DNA of 64,000 bases from an uncultured beta proteobacterium (GTDB lineage: Bacteria > Pseudomonadota > Gammaproteobacteria > Burkholderiales > Burkholderiaceae_C). This document shows positions 1-8,691 of this stretch, piece after piece (the first letter of the stretch is position 1; each line of letters starts with the position of its first letter). The DNA is taken from contig CAIMZI010000118.1 in NCBI GenBank assembly GCA_903845935.1, forward strand, positions 1 through 64,000, written 5' to 3'. The translations under genes were made by a program, and so were the position numbers. Below the pieces are notes generated by a model, which saw only the letters and a program-made list of their open reading frames with translations, made no database searches and was not told the DNA's origin.

Positions 1-123
1 CATGTCAAGCGTCTGCGTGAAGCGCTGGGTGCTGCGGGCACCATGGTGGAGACTGTGCGCGGTGCCGGTTACCGCCTGACCGCCAAGCCCCTGGTGCCGG
101 TGGCTGAAAAAAGCAGCGCCTGA
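1..123 (+). CDS. phoB: Phosphate regulon response regulator PhoB, C-terminal end only
   Basis: Reading frame 1 is open from the first base and ends at TGA 121-123, giving the last 40 residues of an OmpR/PhoB-type winged-helix DNA-binding domain. The stretch VETVRGAGYR is the typical recognition-helix/wing signature of this family. The following gene is a PhoR-type kinase after a 36-nt gap, which supports PhoB rather than another OmpR-family regulator. PhoB activates phosphate-starvation genes when phosphorylated by PhoR. The receiver domain lies outside the window. Confidence 0.85.
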   Translation, partial: HVKRLREALGAAGTMVETVRGAGYRLTAKPLVPVAEKSSA

Positions 124-159
124 GCCTTGCAGGCCTGGGCCAAGAGATTACATTAGCCC

Positions 160-1476
160 ATGTTTTGGCGTGCGATTACCTTTGTTATGTGCCAGGCCCT
201 GGTGGGACTGGCGGTTTACCTGCTGGATGCGGGGCCGCAGCGTCTGACGCTGGCCCTGCTGGCGGCCTTGTTGGGCAGTTATGCCTGGTTGGTGTTCGAC
301 ACCCTGCGCGGTATGCGCCTGCTCAAGTGGCTGCGAGATGGCGACACCTCGGACATTCCGCTGGGCAGCGGTTACTGGGGTGAGCTATTTGACCGGGTGC
401 GCAAGCTGGTGCGCCTGCGCGACCGGGCGGTGCAAGACAGCGCCAACCGTTTGCAGGAGTTCCTGGCCGCACTGCAGGCCTCACCCAATGGTGTGCTGCT
501 GCTCGACCACGAGGGCCGCATTGAATGGCTGAATCAGACTGCGGCCGAGCATTTCGGTCTCGATGCCCGCCGCGACATGCTGCAGCATCTGGGCAATCTG
601 GTGCGCGACCCGGCCTTTGCCGCTTACTTTGCTGCGCGCGACTTTCGCGACGATGTGGTGATGCCGGGGCGCAACAGCTCCAACGCCATACCGGTCAAGC
701 TCTCGGTCCACATGCATCCCTATGGCGAGGGGCGCAGCCTGCTGCTGTCGCGCGACATCACGGCGGTGGAGCAGGCCGAGGCCATGCGGCGCGACTTTGT
801 GGCCAATGTGTCGCATGAGATCCGTACCCCGCTGACGGTGCTGGCGGGCTTTGTCGAGACGCTGCAGTCGCTGCGACTCGACGAGGACGAGCGCGAGCGT
901 TATTTGGGGCTGATGGCTGTGCAGGCGACACGCATGCAGACCCTGGTCAGCGATTTGCTGACGCTCTCCAGGTTGGAGGGCAGTCCGCTGCCACCGGCGC
1001 AGGATTGGCATGCGCTGTCCATTTTGATGGCGCAATGCGAGCAGGAGGCACATGAACTCTCGGCTCTGCTGTGGGGCAAGGCGCACGAGCTACAGTTCAG
1101 GTTGGAAGGACCGCTGGAAATTGCTGGTTCCCTGTCGGAGTTGCACAGCGCCATGTCGAACCTGATTGGCAATGCGGTGCGTTACTCCGCGCCGGACAAG
1201 CCGATTGCGGTGCGTTGGACCGGCCTGCCCAACGGTGGCGCGGTGTTCAGCGTGCAAGACCATGGCGCGGGCATTGCACCCGAACATCTGCCGCGCCTGA
1301 CAGAGCGCTTTTACCGGGTTGACCGCAGTCGCTCGCGCGAGACCGGCGGCACCGGACTGGGCCTGGCCATCGTTAAGCATGTGGCACAGCGCCATGGCGC
1401 CGAGCTGGGCATAGAGAGTGCGCAGGGCAAGGGCGCCTGCTTCTCCATCGCCTTTGCGGCACAGCGGGTGCGCTAG
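160..1476 (+). CDS. phoR: Phosphate regulon sensor histidine kinase PhoR
   Basis: A 438-residue membrane sensor kinase that phosphorylates PhoB under phosphate limitation. Two hydrophobic N-terminal segments (about residues 5-45) are followed by a DUF3329-like stretch (LLKWLRDGD, about 54-75) typical of PhoR, a PAS domain (about 98-205), a HisKA domain with the phosphoacceptor His219 in SHEIRTPL, and a HATPase domain with an N-box (NLIGNAVRYS) and G-boxes (DHGAGI, GGTGLGLAIV). It follows phoB in the same direction and is probably in the same operon. Length and domain order are normal for the family. The stop codon overlaps the base of a small hairpin. Confidence 0.92.
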   Translation: MFWRAITFVMCQALVGLAVYLLDAGPQRLTLALLAALLGSYAWLVFDTLRGMRLLKWLRDGDTSDIPLGSGYWGELFDRVRKLVRLRDRAVQDSANRLQEFLAALQASPNGVLLLDHEGRIEWLNQTAAEHFGLDARRDMLQHLGNLVRDPAFAAYFAARDFRDDVVMPGRNSSNAIPVKLSVHMHPYGEGRSLLLSRDITAVEQAEAMRRDFVANVSHEIRTPLTVLAGFVETLQSLRLDEDERERYLGLMAVQATRMQTLVSDLLTLSRLEGSPLPPAQDWHALSILMAQCEQEAHELSALLWGKAHELQFRLEGPLEIAGSLSELHSAMSNLIGNAVRYSAPDKPIAVRWTGLPNGGAVFSVQDHGAGIAPEHLPRLTERFYRVDRSRSRETGGTGLGLAIVKHVAQRHGAELGIESAQGKGACFSIAFAAQRVR

Positions 1477-1493
1477 CCGAAAGCTATTTCGGC
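1476..1493 (+). terminator. Possible weak terminator after phoR
   Basis: GCCGAAA-gcta-TTTCGGC forms a 7-bp stem with a 4-nt loop right at the phoR stop codon. There is no T-run after it, so intrinsic termination is doubtful. Confidence 0.3.
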
Positions 1494-1770
1494 AGCCTGT
1501 GCGCCACTACGCTGGCCGCAAAATACCCACTTTACGGTATCTACAGCGCAGCCGATCTCGGTCAGAATTCCATCCACGCCGGGACATCTGCTTCGATGGA
1601 AGCGGCACCTTGCGCATGCGGCTAGGGCTGACTTCCATCAATCAGCCGCTTTTTTGTCAATATTTAGTAAAGCTTTTGTAAATGTCAGCCGGAGCAAAAT
1701 CGACCACTGGATTAGAACGCGCTGCTCCAGCATGCATGCACGCTAGATCAATCTCTTTGCGCGTGAGCCG
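1494..1770. other. Intergenic stretch between phoR and the BLUF gene
   Basis: About 280 bases with no convincing gene. It is less GC-rich around 1655-1690 and probably holds the promoter of the BLUF gene, but I cannot assign a clear -35/-10 pair. Confidence 0.4.
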
Positions 1771-2220
1771 ATGCAAAACTTAAAAGCCCTGATCTACGTT
1801 TCCACTGCGGCGGAGCACATTCAGGCCATGGATGTGGCACGCATCATCGAGCGCTCGGAAGAAAACAATAAGCGCTCCGGTGTTTGTGGCATGTTGCTCT
1901 ATTCCAAGGGTCAATTCATGCAGTGCATCGAAGGAACGACCATGGGGGTAGAGCATACCCTTGGAAAGATACTCCAATCTTGTCTGCACCACAGCGTTGT
2001 CGAATTGTTTAAGGGAGAGGTCACCGAGCGGCGTTTTTCAAGCTGGGATTGGGCTTATTATTCGGGTAGCACCAAGCAGTTTTCATCGCCAGAAATACAG
2101 TATTTTCTGGAAAGCAGGGCTTGCACCGATCCCGTTCAGAAGAATCACATTGAACAATCCATTCTCACTACATTTTGGCAGGGCTCTGCCGATAGCAATC
2201 ACTTCTGGACTTCCCGGTGA
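1771..2220 (+). CDS. BLUF-domain blue-light sensor (short, stand-alone)
   Basis: A 149-residue flavin-binding blue-light receptor. The BLUF fold covers residues 5-100. The photocycle residues keep exactly the spacing of AppA: Tyr9 (AppA Tyr21), Asn33 (Asn45), Gln51 (Gln63) and Trp92 (Trp104), so FAD binding and light response are expected. The remaining ~50 residues form a short C-terminal helix region and no output domain is fused. The next gene, an HDOD-REC-GGDEF-like protein, starts 29 nt downstream in the same direction and is a plausible partner. The direct target is not visible from sequence. Confidence 0.9.
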   Translation: MQNLKALIYVSTAAEHIQAMDVARIIERSEENNKRSGVCGMLLYSKGQFMQCIEGTTMGVEHTLGKILQSCLHHSVVELFKGEVTERRFSSWDWAYYSGSTKQFSSPEIQYFLESRACTDPVQKNHIEQSILTTFWQGSADSNHFWTSR

Positions 2221-2249
2221 TTGCCTTGGTTATTTTGTGACGCGGATGC

Positions 2250-4124
2250 ATGGCACACACTGAGCTGCGGGAAGACCCCCCTTCTCTGGCTCCACAGGGT
2301 GTCGCTGCCAGAATCTTGCAGGCCTGCCAGCAGGAGTCGTGCTCGCTCTCCACGTTGGCAACTCTGGTGACAGAAGACCCGGTCCTAGGCGCCAGACTGC
2401 GCCGGTTTTGCACCGCAGCCAAGGGGCTGAGTTCGGGCGATCCGATAGGCGATTGCATAGGCCTGCTGGGTGTGACGGCGGTGAAAAATCTGGCGCTGGT
2501 GTTTTCGCTATGGGACCAGCACCGCAACGGCCCCTGTCGGGGTTTTGACTACCGCCGGTATTGGAGCGAAGTGTTGCTGACCTACTTCATCATGATGGAG
2601 ATGCAGGAGGAGGAAACACCGCGCGTGGCCCATGAGACCGGCACCTGGGCGATGCTGTCTAGCCTGGGCTGTCTCGCCCTGGCAACGACCCATCCCCTGG
2701 AATATACCGAGATCTTGGGCTGTGGTGGCGAGTTGGCGGCGCTGGAGGACGCCCGGTTGAACACCAACCATCTGCGCCTGAGCGTGGAACTGTTGACCCC
2801 CTGGGGACTTCCCAGTAGCTTGGCCGGTCGCGTCTTGGCGCAACAGGAGCCGGGCCGGATGGTAGAAGATGGCGCACCCGCCACGTCCTTTGCCGTGGAT
2901 GTCTGGCATTTTTCCTGCCGTACCGCCCGGCAGTTGTGCCAGGCCAAGGAACAAGCCGGCAGCCTGGCGAGTGTGCTGTTTGCCTTTGCCAATGCTTATG
3001 GCAAGTCGCATGCGCAGCTGATCACCAAAATCCAGCAAGCCGTTGCCAAGTCGCTGGCTGCTGCCGAAGCGCTCGGGCTCGAACTCTCGGTCACCTCCGT
3101 GATGCCGCTTGGCAAGCTGCCTGACGGTACGGCTAACAGCGTGGCAGACAGCTGGCTGCGGATTCTGATTGTCGAGGATGACCCGATTGTTCGCACCCTG
3201 TTGGAAACCTGGCTCAAGGTCCAGGTCGGCCATAGCGTGATTTCGGCCGACAACGGAGAGCAGGCGTTGGAGCTGGCACGTCAGCACTTGCCGCAGTTGA
3301 TCATCACAGATTGGAGCATGCCGGTCATGGACGGCATTGCGTTTTGCAAGGCGCTGCGGCAAGCCGATTGGGGCAAGAGTATTTATGTGCTGATGCTCAC
3401 CGCATCCAGCGGCGACGACGACCTGGTGGAAGCCTTTGAGGCCGGCGTGGATGACTTTTTGCTCAAGCCGGTCAAGCGCCAGGCGCTGGGCGCCAGACTG
3501 CAGGCCGCCTGGCGCTATATCCACTTTCGGGAACAATGGCGGCAGGACAATCAACGGTTGGTACATGCCAATGAACAACTGGAGTTGAAGAATCGGCAAC
3601 TGCAACTCCATTCCACAGCCGATACCCTGACCGGGCTACCCAACCGACGCGCCGGTCAGCGGGCACTGACGCAGGCCATGAGTGCGGCGCAACGCCACGG
3701 TTTGCAAATGTGCGTGTTCTGCTTTGATCTGGATTGCATGCAATTGCTGCAGGACAGTGCCGGCCATGTCACGGGCGACGAGATCTTGCAGCTGATAGGG
3801 GTCACGGTGCAACAGACGCTGCGCAATGAAGACACGGTGTGCCGTTGGGGTGAGGATGCTTTCCTGATCATTGCACCAGGAACCGCTGTGGCCGATGGCA
3901 TCAAGGCCGCACAACGATTGCGCGAAGCGGTGGTCGGCCACCTGATCGCGCTGGAATCCAGTTCGATCAGCGTCACCATCCACATTGGCGTGGCCTGCTG
4001 GGATGCGGAGTCCAAAAGCCGGGAGCAGCTCTTGCTTGAGGTGGAGCAGGCCTTGGGCGCGGCCAAGCAGGCGGGGAAAAACCGCATCGCGGTGTTGGTG
4101 GATGAGAGAACGCAGCTTATTTGA
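2250..4124 (+). CDS. HDOD - receiver - degenerate GGDEF signalling protein
   Basis: A 624-residue cytoplasmic protein. Residues 15-280 form an HDOD domain, 303-420 a receiver with phosphoacceptor Asp354 (TDWSMPVMDG) and Lys406, and about 455-615 a GGDEF fold. The active site reads GEDAF (534-538) instead of GGDEF, and the metal/substrate motif around 493-507 is also altered (DLDCMQLLQDSAGH), so diguanylate cyclase activity is unlikely. It may instead bind c-di-GMP or GTP, or serve as an interaction module. Cotranscription with the upstream BLUF gene suggests a light-linked output. Its stop codon overlaps by 8 bases the end of the convergent pseudopilin gene. Confidence 0.85.
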   Translation: MAHTELREDPPSLAPQGVAARILQACQQESCSLSTLATLVTEDPVLGARLRRFCTAAKGLSSGDPIGDCIGLLGVTAVKNLALVFSLWDQHRNGPCRGFDYRRYWSEVLLTYFIMMEMQEEETPRVAHETGTWAMLSSLGCLALATTHPLEYTEILGCGGELAALEDARLNTNHLRLSVELLTPWGLPSSLAGRVLAQQEPGRMVEDGAPATSFAVDVWHFSCRTARQLCQAKEQAGSLASVLFAFANAYGKSHAQLITKIQQAVAKSLAAAEALGLELSVTSVMPLGKLPDGTANSVADSWLRILIVEDDPIVRTLLETWLKVQVGHSVISADNGEQALELARQHLPQLIITDWSMPVMDGIAFCKALRQADWGKSIYVLMLTASSGDDDLVEAFEAGVDDFLLKPVKRQALGARLQAAWRYIHFREQWRQDNQRLVHANEQLELKNRQLQLHSTADTLTGLPNRRAGQRALTQAMSAAQRHGLQMCVFCFDLDCMQLLQDSAGHVTGDEILQLIGVTVQQTLRNEDTVCRWGEDAFLIIAPGTAVADGIKAAQRLREAVVGHLIALESSSISVTIHIGVACWDAESKSREQLLLEVEQALGAAKQAGKNRIAVLVDERTQLI

Positions 4125-4692
4125 GCTTGCGCGCTGGAGCTGGCTTCAAGCCCGGTAGCAACGGACCTGTGGCCGGCGCAGAAAAGCCGGCACCTACCGA
4201 GAGCTGCGGATTGGCAGCAGGTAAGGCCGAACGGAACACCCATTCAGAGTAGCGCGTCTTGTCCAGAAAATCCTTGTCACGCAAGGCAAAACCAGATTGT
4301 TTGAGTGCGCTGTCGCCCGACTGGCTGTAGACTCCCACGAGTTGTCCACCGGGCAGCCGCATCTCGCCCCAATCGGCTGCGCGTGTCATCGGATCGACAT
4401 AGGCCTTTCGCAAATGGTGCATTGGCTTGTCTGGTGCGCGCGTGTCATCCACCAGCTCATCGAGCGTCAAAGGAAAGCGCCGCGCCGCCGGTGGCGACTG
4501 CAGGTAAAAGCGGGTGATCGCAAGGCGATACTGGTTGCCCACAAACAGCAGCTCCTGTTCGCGCTCGCGCTGGCTGGTCAGCGTCCAGACCTCGGCCGTC
4601 GCGCCCAGGCCCACGCCAATAATGACTAGCCCGATCAGCAGGGCGAGATAGACAAAGCCGCCTTCGCGCGCGGCGGACCTACCAGTCCGCAT
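4117..4692 (-). CDS. Minor pseudopilin, GspK/MSHA-type, last gene of the secretion cluster
   Basis: A 191-residue protein beginning MRTGRSAAREGG, with a prepilin-like GG|FVYLALLIGLVIIG segment. Position 5 after the cleavage site is Ala, not the usual Glu, which is a feature of odd minor or cap pseudopilins. A hydrophobic helix is followed by a conserved REREQELLFVGNQYR region. I chose the ATG at 4692 because it puts the prepilin leader near the N-terminus; it overlaps the preceding gene by 14 nt. A longer reading frame upstream lies inside that gene. Probable role: tip component or processing partner of the pseudopilus. It ends tail-to-tail with the HDOD gene. Confidence 0.75.
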   Translation of the reverse strand: MRTGRSAAREGGFVYLALLIGLVIIGVGLGATAEVWTLTSQREREQELLFVGNQYRLAITRFYLQSPPAARRFPLTLDELVDDTRAPDKPMHHLRKAYVDPMTRAADWGEMRLPGGQLVGVYSQSGDSALKQSGFALRDKDFLDKTRYSEWVFRSALPAANPQLSVGAGFSAPATGPLLPGLKPAPARKLK

Positions 4693-5083
4693 AGGGTATG
4701 CCGTCGGCGCTGGCACCTGGCGCACCGCTGATGAGGTTGTAAACGCCCGTGCCCTGCGCATCCGGCGGGGACACCAGCACCCAGGAGGTGGAACTTTCGG
4801 CAATCGGATCAAAGGGCAGGGTGCGCAGGTAGCGCTTGCTCACCAACTCATCGAGTTGATCCGGGTAGTGACCGGTATCGGCGTGAAATTTGTCCAGTGC
4901 ATCCCGCGTCGCTGCCAGATTGGCCTTGAGCACGGTCTCCTTGCTGCGCTCTATGGAGCGAAAATAGCGCGGCGCTGCCAGGCTCAACAGCAGGCTGACA
5001 ATGGTCATCACCACCATCAGTTCGATCAGGGTAAAGCCCGAGCGTCTGGCGCGCGAACCTGCTGCTGGCAAGTACATCACCAT
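4679..5083 (-). CDS. Type II secretion pseudopilin (GspG/GspH-like)
   Basis: A 134-residue prepilin-like protein. A basic leader ending RRSG|FTLIELMVV has the type III signal cleavage site and Glu5, followed by a ~20-residue hydrophobic helix. The globular part keeps the major-pseudopilin feature DTGHYPDQLDEL and ends near a conserved GIPYADW. The ATG at 5083 overlaps the upstream stop by 7 nt, and another ATG at 5077 is equally possible. It is the second of three clustered small pseudopilins after the secretin gene and probably forms part of the pseudopilus that pushes substrate through the secretin. Confidence 0.85.
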   Translation of the reverse strand: MVMYLPAAGSRARRSGFTLIELMVVMTIVSLLLSLAAPRYFRSIERSKETVLKANLAATRDALDKFHADTGHYPDQLDELVSKRYLRTLPFDPIAESSTSWVLVSPPDAQGTGVYNLISGAPGASADGIPYADW

Positions 5084-5571
5084 TCCTTGTAGGGCACGCC
5101 ATTGAGGCCTATGCCTGGCGCTTGCGAGTAGACATCAAACACATCGACGCCGGGCTGTGGCTTGTCGTGCGGACTGGCGTAGCTGCGTAGGCCCCAGATG
5201 CTGGTGCCGGCTTCGGCTGCCACCGTTGCGAAGGGGTCGGCCGGAATACGGCGCAGAAAAATCAGCTTGCTGGCTTGCGACGGACTCTTGGCGTCACTCA
5301 CGCCATCGACCAATATTTCCAGGCTGGGTGGGTAACCCGAGCCCTTGGTGGTCTCGACCACGCGACCCTCATCCACCGCCTGTTTGTAGCTGTCAATCGC
5401 GCTGCGGATCTGGCGCAGTGCCACGCGCAGCTCCTGCTCGTGGCTGCGCCGTTCGGTCAGTTCCAGCAGGGGGAAGGCCACGGTGGACAGCAGACCGACG
5501 ATGGCCACGGTGACCAGCATTTCAATTAGCGTGAAGCCGCGCAGGTGCGGGGCCGAACGGCACAGCCTCAT
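5077..5571 (-). CDS. Type II secretion pseudopilin
   Basis: A 164-residue protein with leader MRLCRSAPHLRG|FTLIEMLVTVAIVG (class III signal, Glu5) and a C-terminal domain ending GLNGVPYKEW, similar to the ending of the next pseudopilin, which suggests an old duplication. The start at 5571 overlaps the secretin stop as ATGA, indicating translational coupling. A longer upstream frame to 5880 runs inside the secretin gene and is not credible. Likely a pseudopilus subunit processed by a prepilin peptidase encoded elsewhere, since none lies in this window. Confidence 0.85.
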   Translation of the reverse strand: MRLCRSAPHLRGFTLIEMLVTVAIVGLLSTVAFPLLELTERRSHEQELRVALRQIRSAIDSYKQAVDEGRVVETTKGSGYPPSLEILVDGVSDAKSPSQASKLIFLRRIPADPFATVAAEAGTSIWGLRSYASPHDKPQPGVDVFDVYSQAPGIGLNGVPYKEW

Positions 5572-7580
5572 GGTGTGGGCTTCTCTTCCGGCTCCGGCTC
5601 CGGCGCCGCAGCCTGGGCTGGTTGCGTGGCTTCGGGCGCCGTCACCATCGGCGTTTGCAGGGGCACGATTGGCAGCGTACCCATCGCCGTCGGAGCCGCT
5701 GGAGCTGGAGTAGCCGGTGTTGCAGGAGTAGCCGGTGTTGCAGGAGCAGCCGGTGTTGCAGGAGCAGCAGCGGGGTTTGGTGTGGCCAGCGGTGCCCGGG
5801 CGGCCGCAGCGCTGACGGGTGCCTTGGACGCTACGCCCTGGCGTGGTCCAAAGCGCATATTGCTTTCGGTGCCCGACCACATTTCCAGCAGGTCGTTGTC
5901 TATTTGTTTGCTGTTGCGAACAATGCGCGGCGTGATGGAAATGATGACTTCCTTTTTGTTCTTTTCGTCGGTCTGGGTACCAAACAAGCGGCCCAGGATG
6001 GGGATATCGCCGAAGCCCGGAATGCGGGTGGCGCCGGTGCGGTCCTGGTCCTGGATCAGGCCGCCAATGATTTCGGTCTGCCCGTCCTTGAGGCGCAGCA
6101 CCGTGTTCACGCTGCGCGTGCTGATGGTGTAGGCAATGGTGCCGTTTTTGGCCGCGTCCGGGTTCTGGCCGCTGTTGGAGCTGACCTCCAGCGCCAGCCG
6201 GATGGCAACCTCGCCGTCGGCATAAATGGTGGGCTCGACCTCGATCTTGATGCCCACGTCCACATACTGGATGTTGGTGTTGTAGACCGGCGAAGTGGTG
6301 GCCGCTCCCGGCACCGCCGCGGTGGAGATCACCGGCAGGCGGTCGCCGACCAAAAATTTGGCCTTTTCCTTGTTGCGTACGCGGATGCGGGGTGTGGCCA
6401 GGTCGTTGATGTCGGAGTCGGTTTTCTTGGCGTTGATGGCGCCGCTCAAGGGCGAGACATTGACGTCCGCCGAGCTCAGCGCGCGGAACTGTTGCAGCGT
6501 CATGCCGCTGGTGCTGGCGCCAAAGCTGGTGGGCAGGTCAATACCCAGGGCCATCAGCCTGGCATGCGACACCTCCATCACATCCACCTCCAGCATCACC
6601 TCGGGTTCGGGCTGGTCCATGGCGGAAATCAGCTTCTCGATCAGGCGGATGATCTGCGGCGTGTCGCGTACCACCAGGGCATTGGTCTTTTCGTCAATGA
6701 ACATATCCTTGGTCTTGACCATGGTTTTGACCATGGCCATCACGTTCTTGGGGTCGGCATTGGTCATGGAAAAGCGGCGAATCTTGAGCTCGGCGTAATC
6801 GCGCGACTTGGCCTCGGTGTCCGGGTAAATCAAAAACGAGTTCTCGCCCATCACCCGTTTGGCGGTCTGGGTTTGCATCAGGATCAGGTCGATCGCCTCT
6901 TCAACCGGCGTATCGCGCACAAAGATGCTGACCTTCAGGTCGCTCTTGACGTCCTTGTCAAACAGGATGTTCAGGCCGGTGGTGCGGGCAATTGCCTCCA
7001 TCACCATACGCAGATTGGCATCGCGGAACTGCAGCGTCACGGGCTTGCGGCCCTTGAGGTTTAGGCTCACGCCATTGAGCGAATTGTTTTGCGTGGCCTC
7101 GGCAATCTGGGTGCGCAGTTGCTGTGCCCGCGGCTGGGTCGGATTTTCCACCAGCACCCGAGCCAGCAGGTTGGAGGCCTGCTCCAGTTCGCCCTTGCCA
7201 TAGAGCAGGGCGGCCTCATCCAGCCGAGTGGCTTGCTTGCGCTCATGTGTGATGTCATTGATCGCCTGGGCCGCAGCGATATGGCCCGGATCCAACGCCA
7301 GCACCTTGGCATAGCGAGCCTGGGCCAAATCCCAACGCTCCGCCGTTTCGTCGCGCCGGCCCTCTGACATCATCCGCTGGGTGATCTGGTCGCGCTGCAG
7401 CAGCCAGTCCTTCTTGAAGTCTGCATTGCCCGGGTCGGCCAGCTTGGCCTGCGCCAGCTTGCCCAGGCCCTCTTCTATTTTGCCCTCGTCAATCAGGCTC
7501 ACGCCCTCGCGGTGCAGGCGTTCACCGGCGCAGGCCGTCAGTACCAGGGCCAGACAAAAAATGGATAAGGTGCGGAACAT
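5568..7580 (-). CDS. Outer-membrane secretin (GspD/PilQ/MshL-like lipoprotein)
   Basis: A 670-residue secretin, the outer-membrane channel of the system. The N-terminus MFRTLSIFCLALVLTAC is a lipoprotein signal with lipobox LTAC (Cys17). Residues about 25-160 look like helical TPR-type repeats, followed by an STN/secretin N0-like domain (PVTLQFRDANLRMVMEAIA), an N1-type domain, and the C-terminal secretin domain (about 380-590) with VGDRLPVIS and IIGGLIQDQDR signatures. The last ~80 residues are a low-complexity Pro/Ala/Thr tail encoded by a tandem repeat. It follows the PilP-like gene by 14 nt and overlaps the first minor pseudopilin by 4 nt. Confidence 0.92.
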   Translation of the reverse strand: MFRTLSIFCLALVLTACAGERLHREGVSLIDEGKIEEGLGKLAQAKLADPGNADFKKDWLLQRDQITQRMMSEGRRDETAERWDLAQARYAKVLALDPGHIAAAQAINDITHERKQATRLDEAALLYGKGELEQASNLLARVLVENPTQPRAQQLRTQIAEATQNNSLNGVSLNLKGRKPVTLQFRDANLRMVMEAIARTTGLNILFDKDVKSDLKVSIFVRDTPVEEAIDLILMQTQTAKRVMGENSFLIYPDTEAKSRDYAELKIRRFSMTNADPKNVMAMVKTMVKTKDMFIDEKTNALVVRDTPQIIRLIEKLISAMDQPEPEVMLEVDVMEVSHARLMALGIDLPTSFGASTSGMTLQQFRALSSADVNVSPLSGAINAKKTDSDINDLATPRIRVRNKEKAKFLVGDRLPVISTAAVPGAATTSPVYNTNIQYVDVGIKIEVEPTIYADGEVAIRLALEVSSNSGQNPDAAKNGTIAYTISTRSVNTVLRLKDGQTEIIGGLIQDQDRTGATRIPGFGDIPILGRLFGTQTDEKNKKEVIISITPRIVRNSKQIDNDLLEMWSGTESNMRFGPRQGVASKAPVSAAAARAPLATPNPAAAPATPAAPATPATPATPATPAPAAPTAMGTLPIVPLQTPMVTAPEATQPAQAAAPEPEPEEKPTP
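5710..5763. repeat. 18-bp tandem repeat in the secretin tail
   Basis: Three adjacent near-identical 18-bp units (gtagccggtgttgcagga and one-base variants) encode TPATPA steps of the secretin C-terminus. A partial fourth unit follows. Confidence 0.85.
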
Positions 7581-7594
7581 GGTGGGTCTATGCC

Positions 7595-8137
7595 TCAGGG
7601 GGGAGTAGCCAGGGACTGGGGCGTGCCCAGCGGCAAATAGGTGAACAGCACGCGGGCGGGCTCAATGCGTTCGATGCGGTAGTTGGTTTCAATCACGTCG
7701 CCCTGGGCGGCCGTCAGCACGCGGTTGCCACGCGACAGAATGACCAGCTGCAGGCTGCCTTCGCTGTACTTGCCCAGAAAGACAAAGGGCAGGGCTGGCG
7801 CGGTGGGAGCGGGCGGCGGTGGCGGCGGGCCGGGCGGCGGCGCAGGAGGAGGAGGTGGCGGCGCCAGCACCCAGGTGCTTTGCGCGAACAGTTCGCCGGC
7901 CAGGCCCTCACCGACCGTCGGCCGCTCTGCCGGGACTGTCAGCTGATTGCCCATGACCGCCGGTGGCTGGCGTTCGGCCTGGCCCTGGACCGGACTGCTG
8001 GCGGCAGCCGTGGGCGTCTTGGTGGACTTGACGGCTTCAGACACCGTCGCCGCTTCCTCATGCGGTGCGAACCACAGCAGCAGCGCGGTCAGCACGGCAG
8101 CAGCCAGCATCAGCAGGCGGGGGCGTGTGATGTTCAT
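7595..8137 (-). CDS. PilP/GspC-like periplasmic linker protein
   Basis: A 180-residue protein with one N-terminal transmembrane segment (MNITRPRLLMLAAAVLTALLL), a variable linker, a polyproline tract (about residues 93-112), and a C-terminal beta domain (FVFLGKYSEG...GDVIETNYRIERI) like the HR domain of GspC/PilP. Such proteins bridge the inner-membrane platform and the secretin. The proline run may span periplasm or peptidoglycan. The start overlaps the upstream PilO-like gene by 4 nt and the secretin gene follows, the usual pilMNOPQ order. Confidence 0.75.
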   Translation of the reverse strand: MNITRPRLLMLAAAVLTALLLWFAPHEEAATVSEAVKSTKTPTAAASSPVQGQAERQPPAVMGNQLTVPAERPTVGEGLAGELFAQSTWVLAPPPPPPAPPPGPPPPPPAPTAPALPFVFLGKYSEGSLQLVILSRGNRVLTAAQGDVIETNYRIERIEPARVLFTYLPLGTPQSLATPP

Positions 8138-8691
8138 GGTGTGCTATCCACAAACAACACGAAAACCAGCCTGGCATCGACGTTGTCGTCGCTGACCTTG
8201 TCACGCTTAAAGCTGGCGCTTTCCAGTGCCACCGTGTTGTCGGCCTTGAGCGCGCGGTCGACAAAGTTGATCAGCTGCTTGAAGCTGCCCTTGAGCGGCA
8301 GCGCCACGCGAAAGCGCTGCAGCCGCTCGCTGCCCTGGCCCACCAGCGCATAGTCGCCGCTCTCCAGCACCACGCCGCTTTCATCGGCTGCACGGTACAG
8401 CCTTTGCAGGGCCTGCGGTACCTTGGCTGCAGGTGAAAAGCTGCGGTAGAAAAGGTCTAGTTGCTCCTCTTGCGGCAGCACAGAGGCCGCCGGCAGACTG
8501 GTCCGGGTGGCGTCCTGCTGCTGCAGGGCCGCCAAGGTGCGCTCCAGTTGCAGCTGCTCCAAATCGCCCGCATGCAGCAGAAAAATCCAGACCGCCAGAG
8601 CCGCCAATAGCAGCGCCAGCCCGGCGCAACCCGTTACGCCGAGTTGTGCGGCACGGTATTGCAGTTGGCGTTGTAGTGCGATGCGGTTCAT
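8134..8691 (-). CDS. PilO/GspM-like inner-membrane platform protein
   Basis: A 185-residue bitopic protein. A short cytoplasmic start (MNRIALQRQLQYRAAQLGV), one transmembrane helix (about 20-40), a coiled-coil segment (about 43-60) and a ferredoxin-like periplasmic domain with LKGSFKQLINFVDRAL match PilO/GspM organisation. The start at 8691 gives an ATGA overlap with the upstream PilN-like gene. The frame runs further upstream, but only as an overlap of that gene. It would pair with the PilN-like protein to form the periplasmic part of the assembly platform. Confidence 0.78.
   Translation of the reverse strand: MNRIALQRQLQYRAAQLGVTGCAGLALLLAALAVWIFLLHAGDLEQLQLERTLAALQQQDATRTSLPAASVLPQEEQLDLFYRSFSPAAKVPQALQRLYRAADESGVVLESGDYALVGQGSERLQRFRVALPLKGSFKQLINFVDRALKADNTVALESASFKRDKVSDDNVDARLVFVLFVDSTP

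Noticed and set aside
5710-5763. Tandem repeat considered as CRISPR-like
   Set aside because: Units are contiguous without spacers and lie in frame inside the secretin gene.
5622-7064. 480-codon plus-strand frame
   Set aside because: Opposite the secretin gene and without any protein signature.
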